Shown in pieces: positions 63,956 to 64,000 of a stretch of DNA of 64,000 nt; positions within the stretch are counted from its first letter, which is position 1, and every line of letters starts with the position of its first letter. Made by a program: the position numbers and the translations under genes. The DNA comes from Cyprinodon diabolis (taxonomy: Eukaryota; Chordata; Actinopteri; Cyprinodontiformes; Cyprinodontidae), in the NCBI GenBank assembly GCA_030533445.1, contig CM060065.1, forward strand, positions 48,733,964 through 48,797,963, in the 5' to 3' direction. A model generated the notes under the pieces. It had not been told where the DNA came from, did no database searches, and saw only the letters and a list, made by a program, of their open reading frames with translations.

Positions 63956-64000
63956 TGGACCTGAGAATTAGATTGACGGTTGAAATGTACTCTAACAAAC

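Overview
The window is vertebrate nuclear DNA, almost certainly from a teleost fish. It holds one intron-containing host gene, a three-exon COUP-TF nuclear receptor whose N-terminus and hinge best fit the fish paralog nr2f1b. The rest is a gene-poor landscape packed with fish-type transposons: Tc1/mariner, hAT-like, CACTG-ended MITEs, LINEs, tRNA-derived SINEs and LTR elements. The species cannot be fixed from the sequence alone.

Layout. 1-23 kb: a LINE truncated by the window edge, an inverted LINE fragment, foldback MITEs, a palindromic double LTR (4408-5212), a TIR element filled with a 21-bp minisatellite (6732-7415), decayed Tc1 and L2-type LINE sequence (10.8-12.8 kb), solo LTRs (13.4 kb; a nested pair at 18.3-19.1 kb), and an hAT-like element carrying a nested insertion (21.1-22.7 kb). 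22.75-30.3 kb: nr2f1b, with promoter/5' region, exons 23886-24399, 25926-26450 and 28655-28929, and a 3' UTR. About 22.75-33.5 kb contains no recognisable transposon, only simple repeats. 33.5-64 kb: mostly non-coding, with an intact Tc1-like transposon (46043-47290), a retroviral-type 5' LTR with a tRNA-Pro primer-binding site (47959-48733), SINEs, hAT remnants, LINE pieces and more MITEs.

The most unusual system is a family of four short insertions (21626-22179, 45309-45841, 56124-56667, 63219-63736). They have TARCCT...AGGYTA ends; three have perfect 9-bp target-site duplications. All carry the 5' coding end of one protein, and the three close copies run into RecQ-like helicase motif I. 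They look like internal-deletion derivatives of a large helicase-encoding DNA transposon.

Two genes in the window look functional: nr2f1b, encoding a DNA-binding developmental regulator, and the Tc1 transposase. All other coding matches are mobile-element relics. Several non-repetitive segments rich in homeodomain, SOX or TALE-type words (about 8.0-10.1, 34.8-35.1, 49.6-50.3 and 57.8-58.2 kb) are candidate regulatory elements for nr2f1b. That is inference and needs cross-species alignment.
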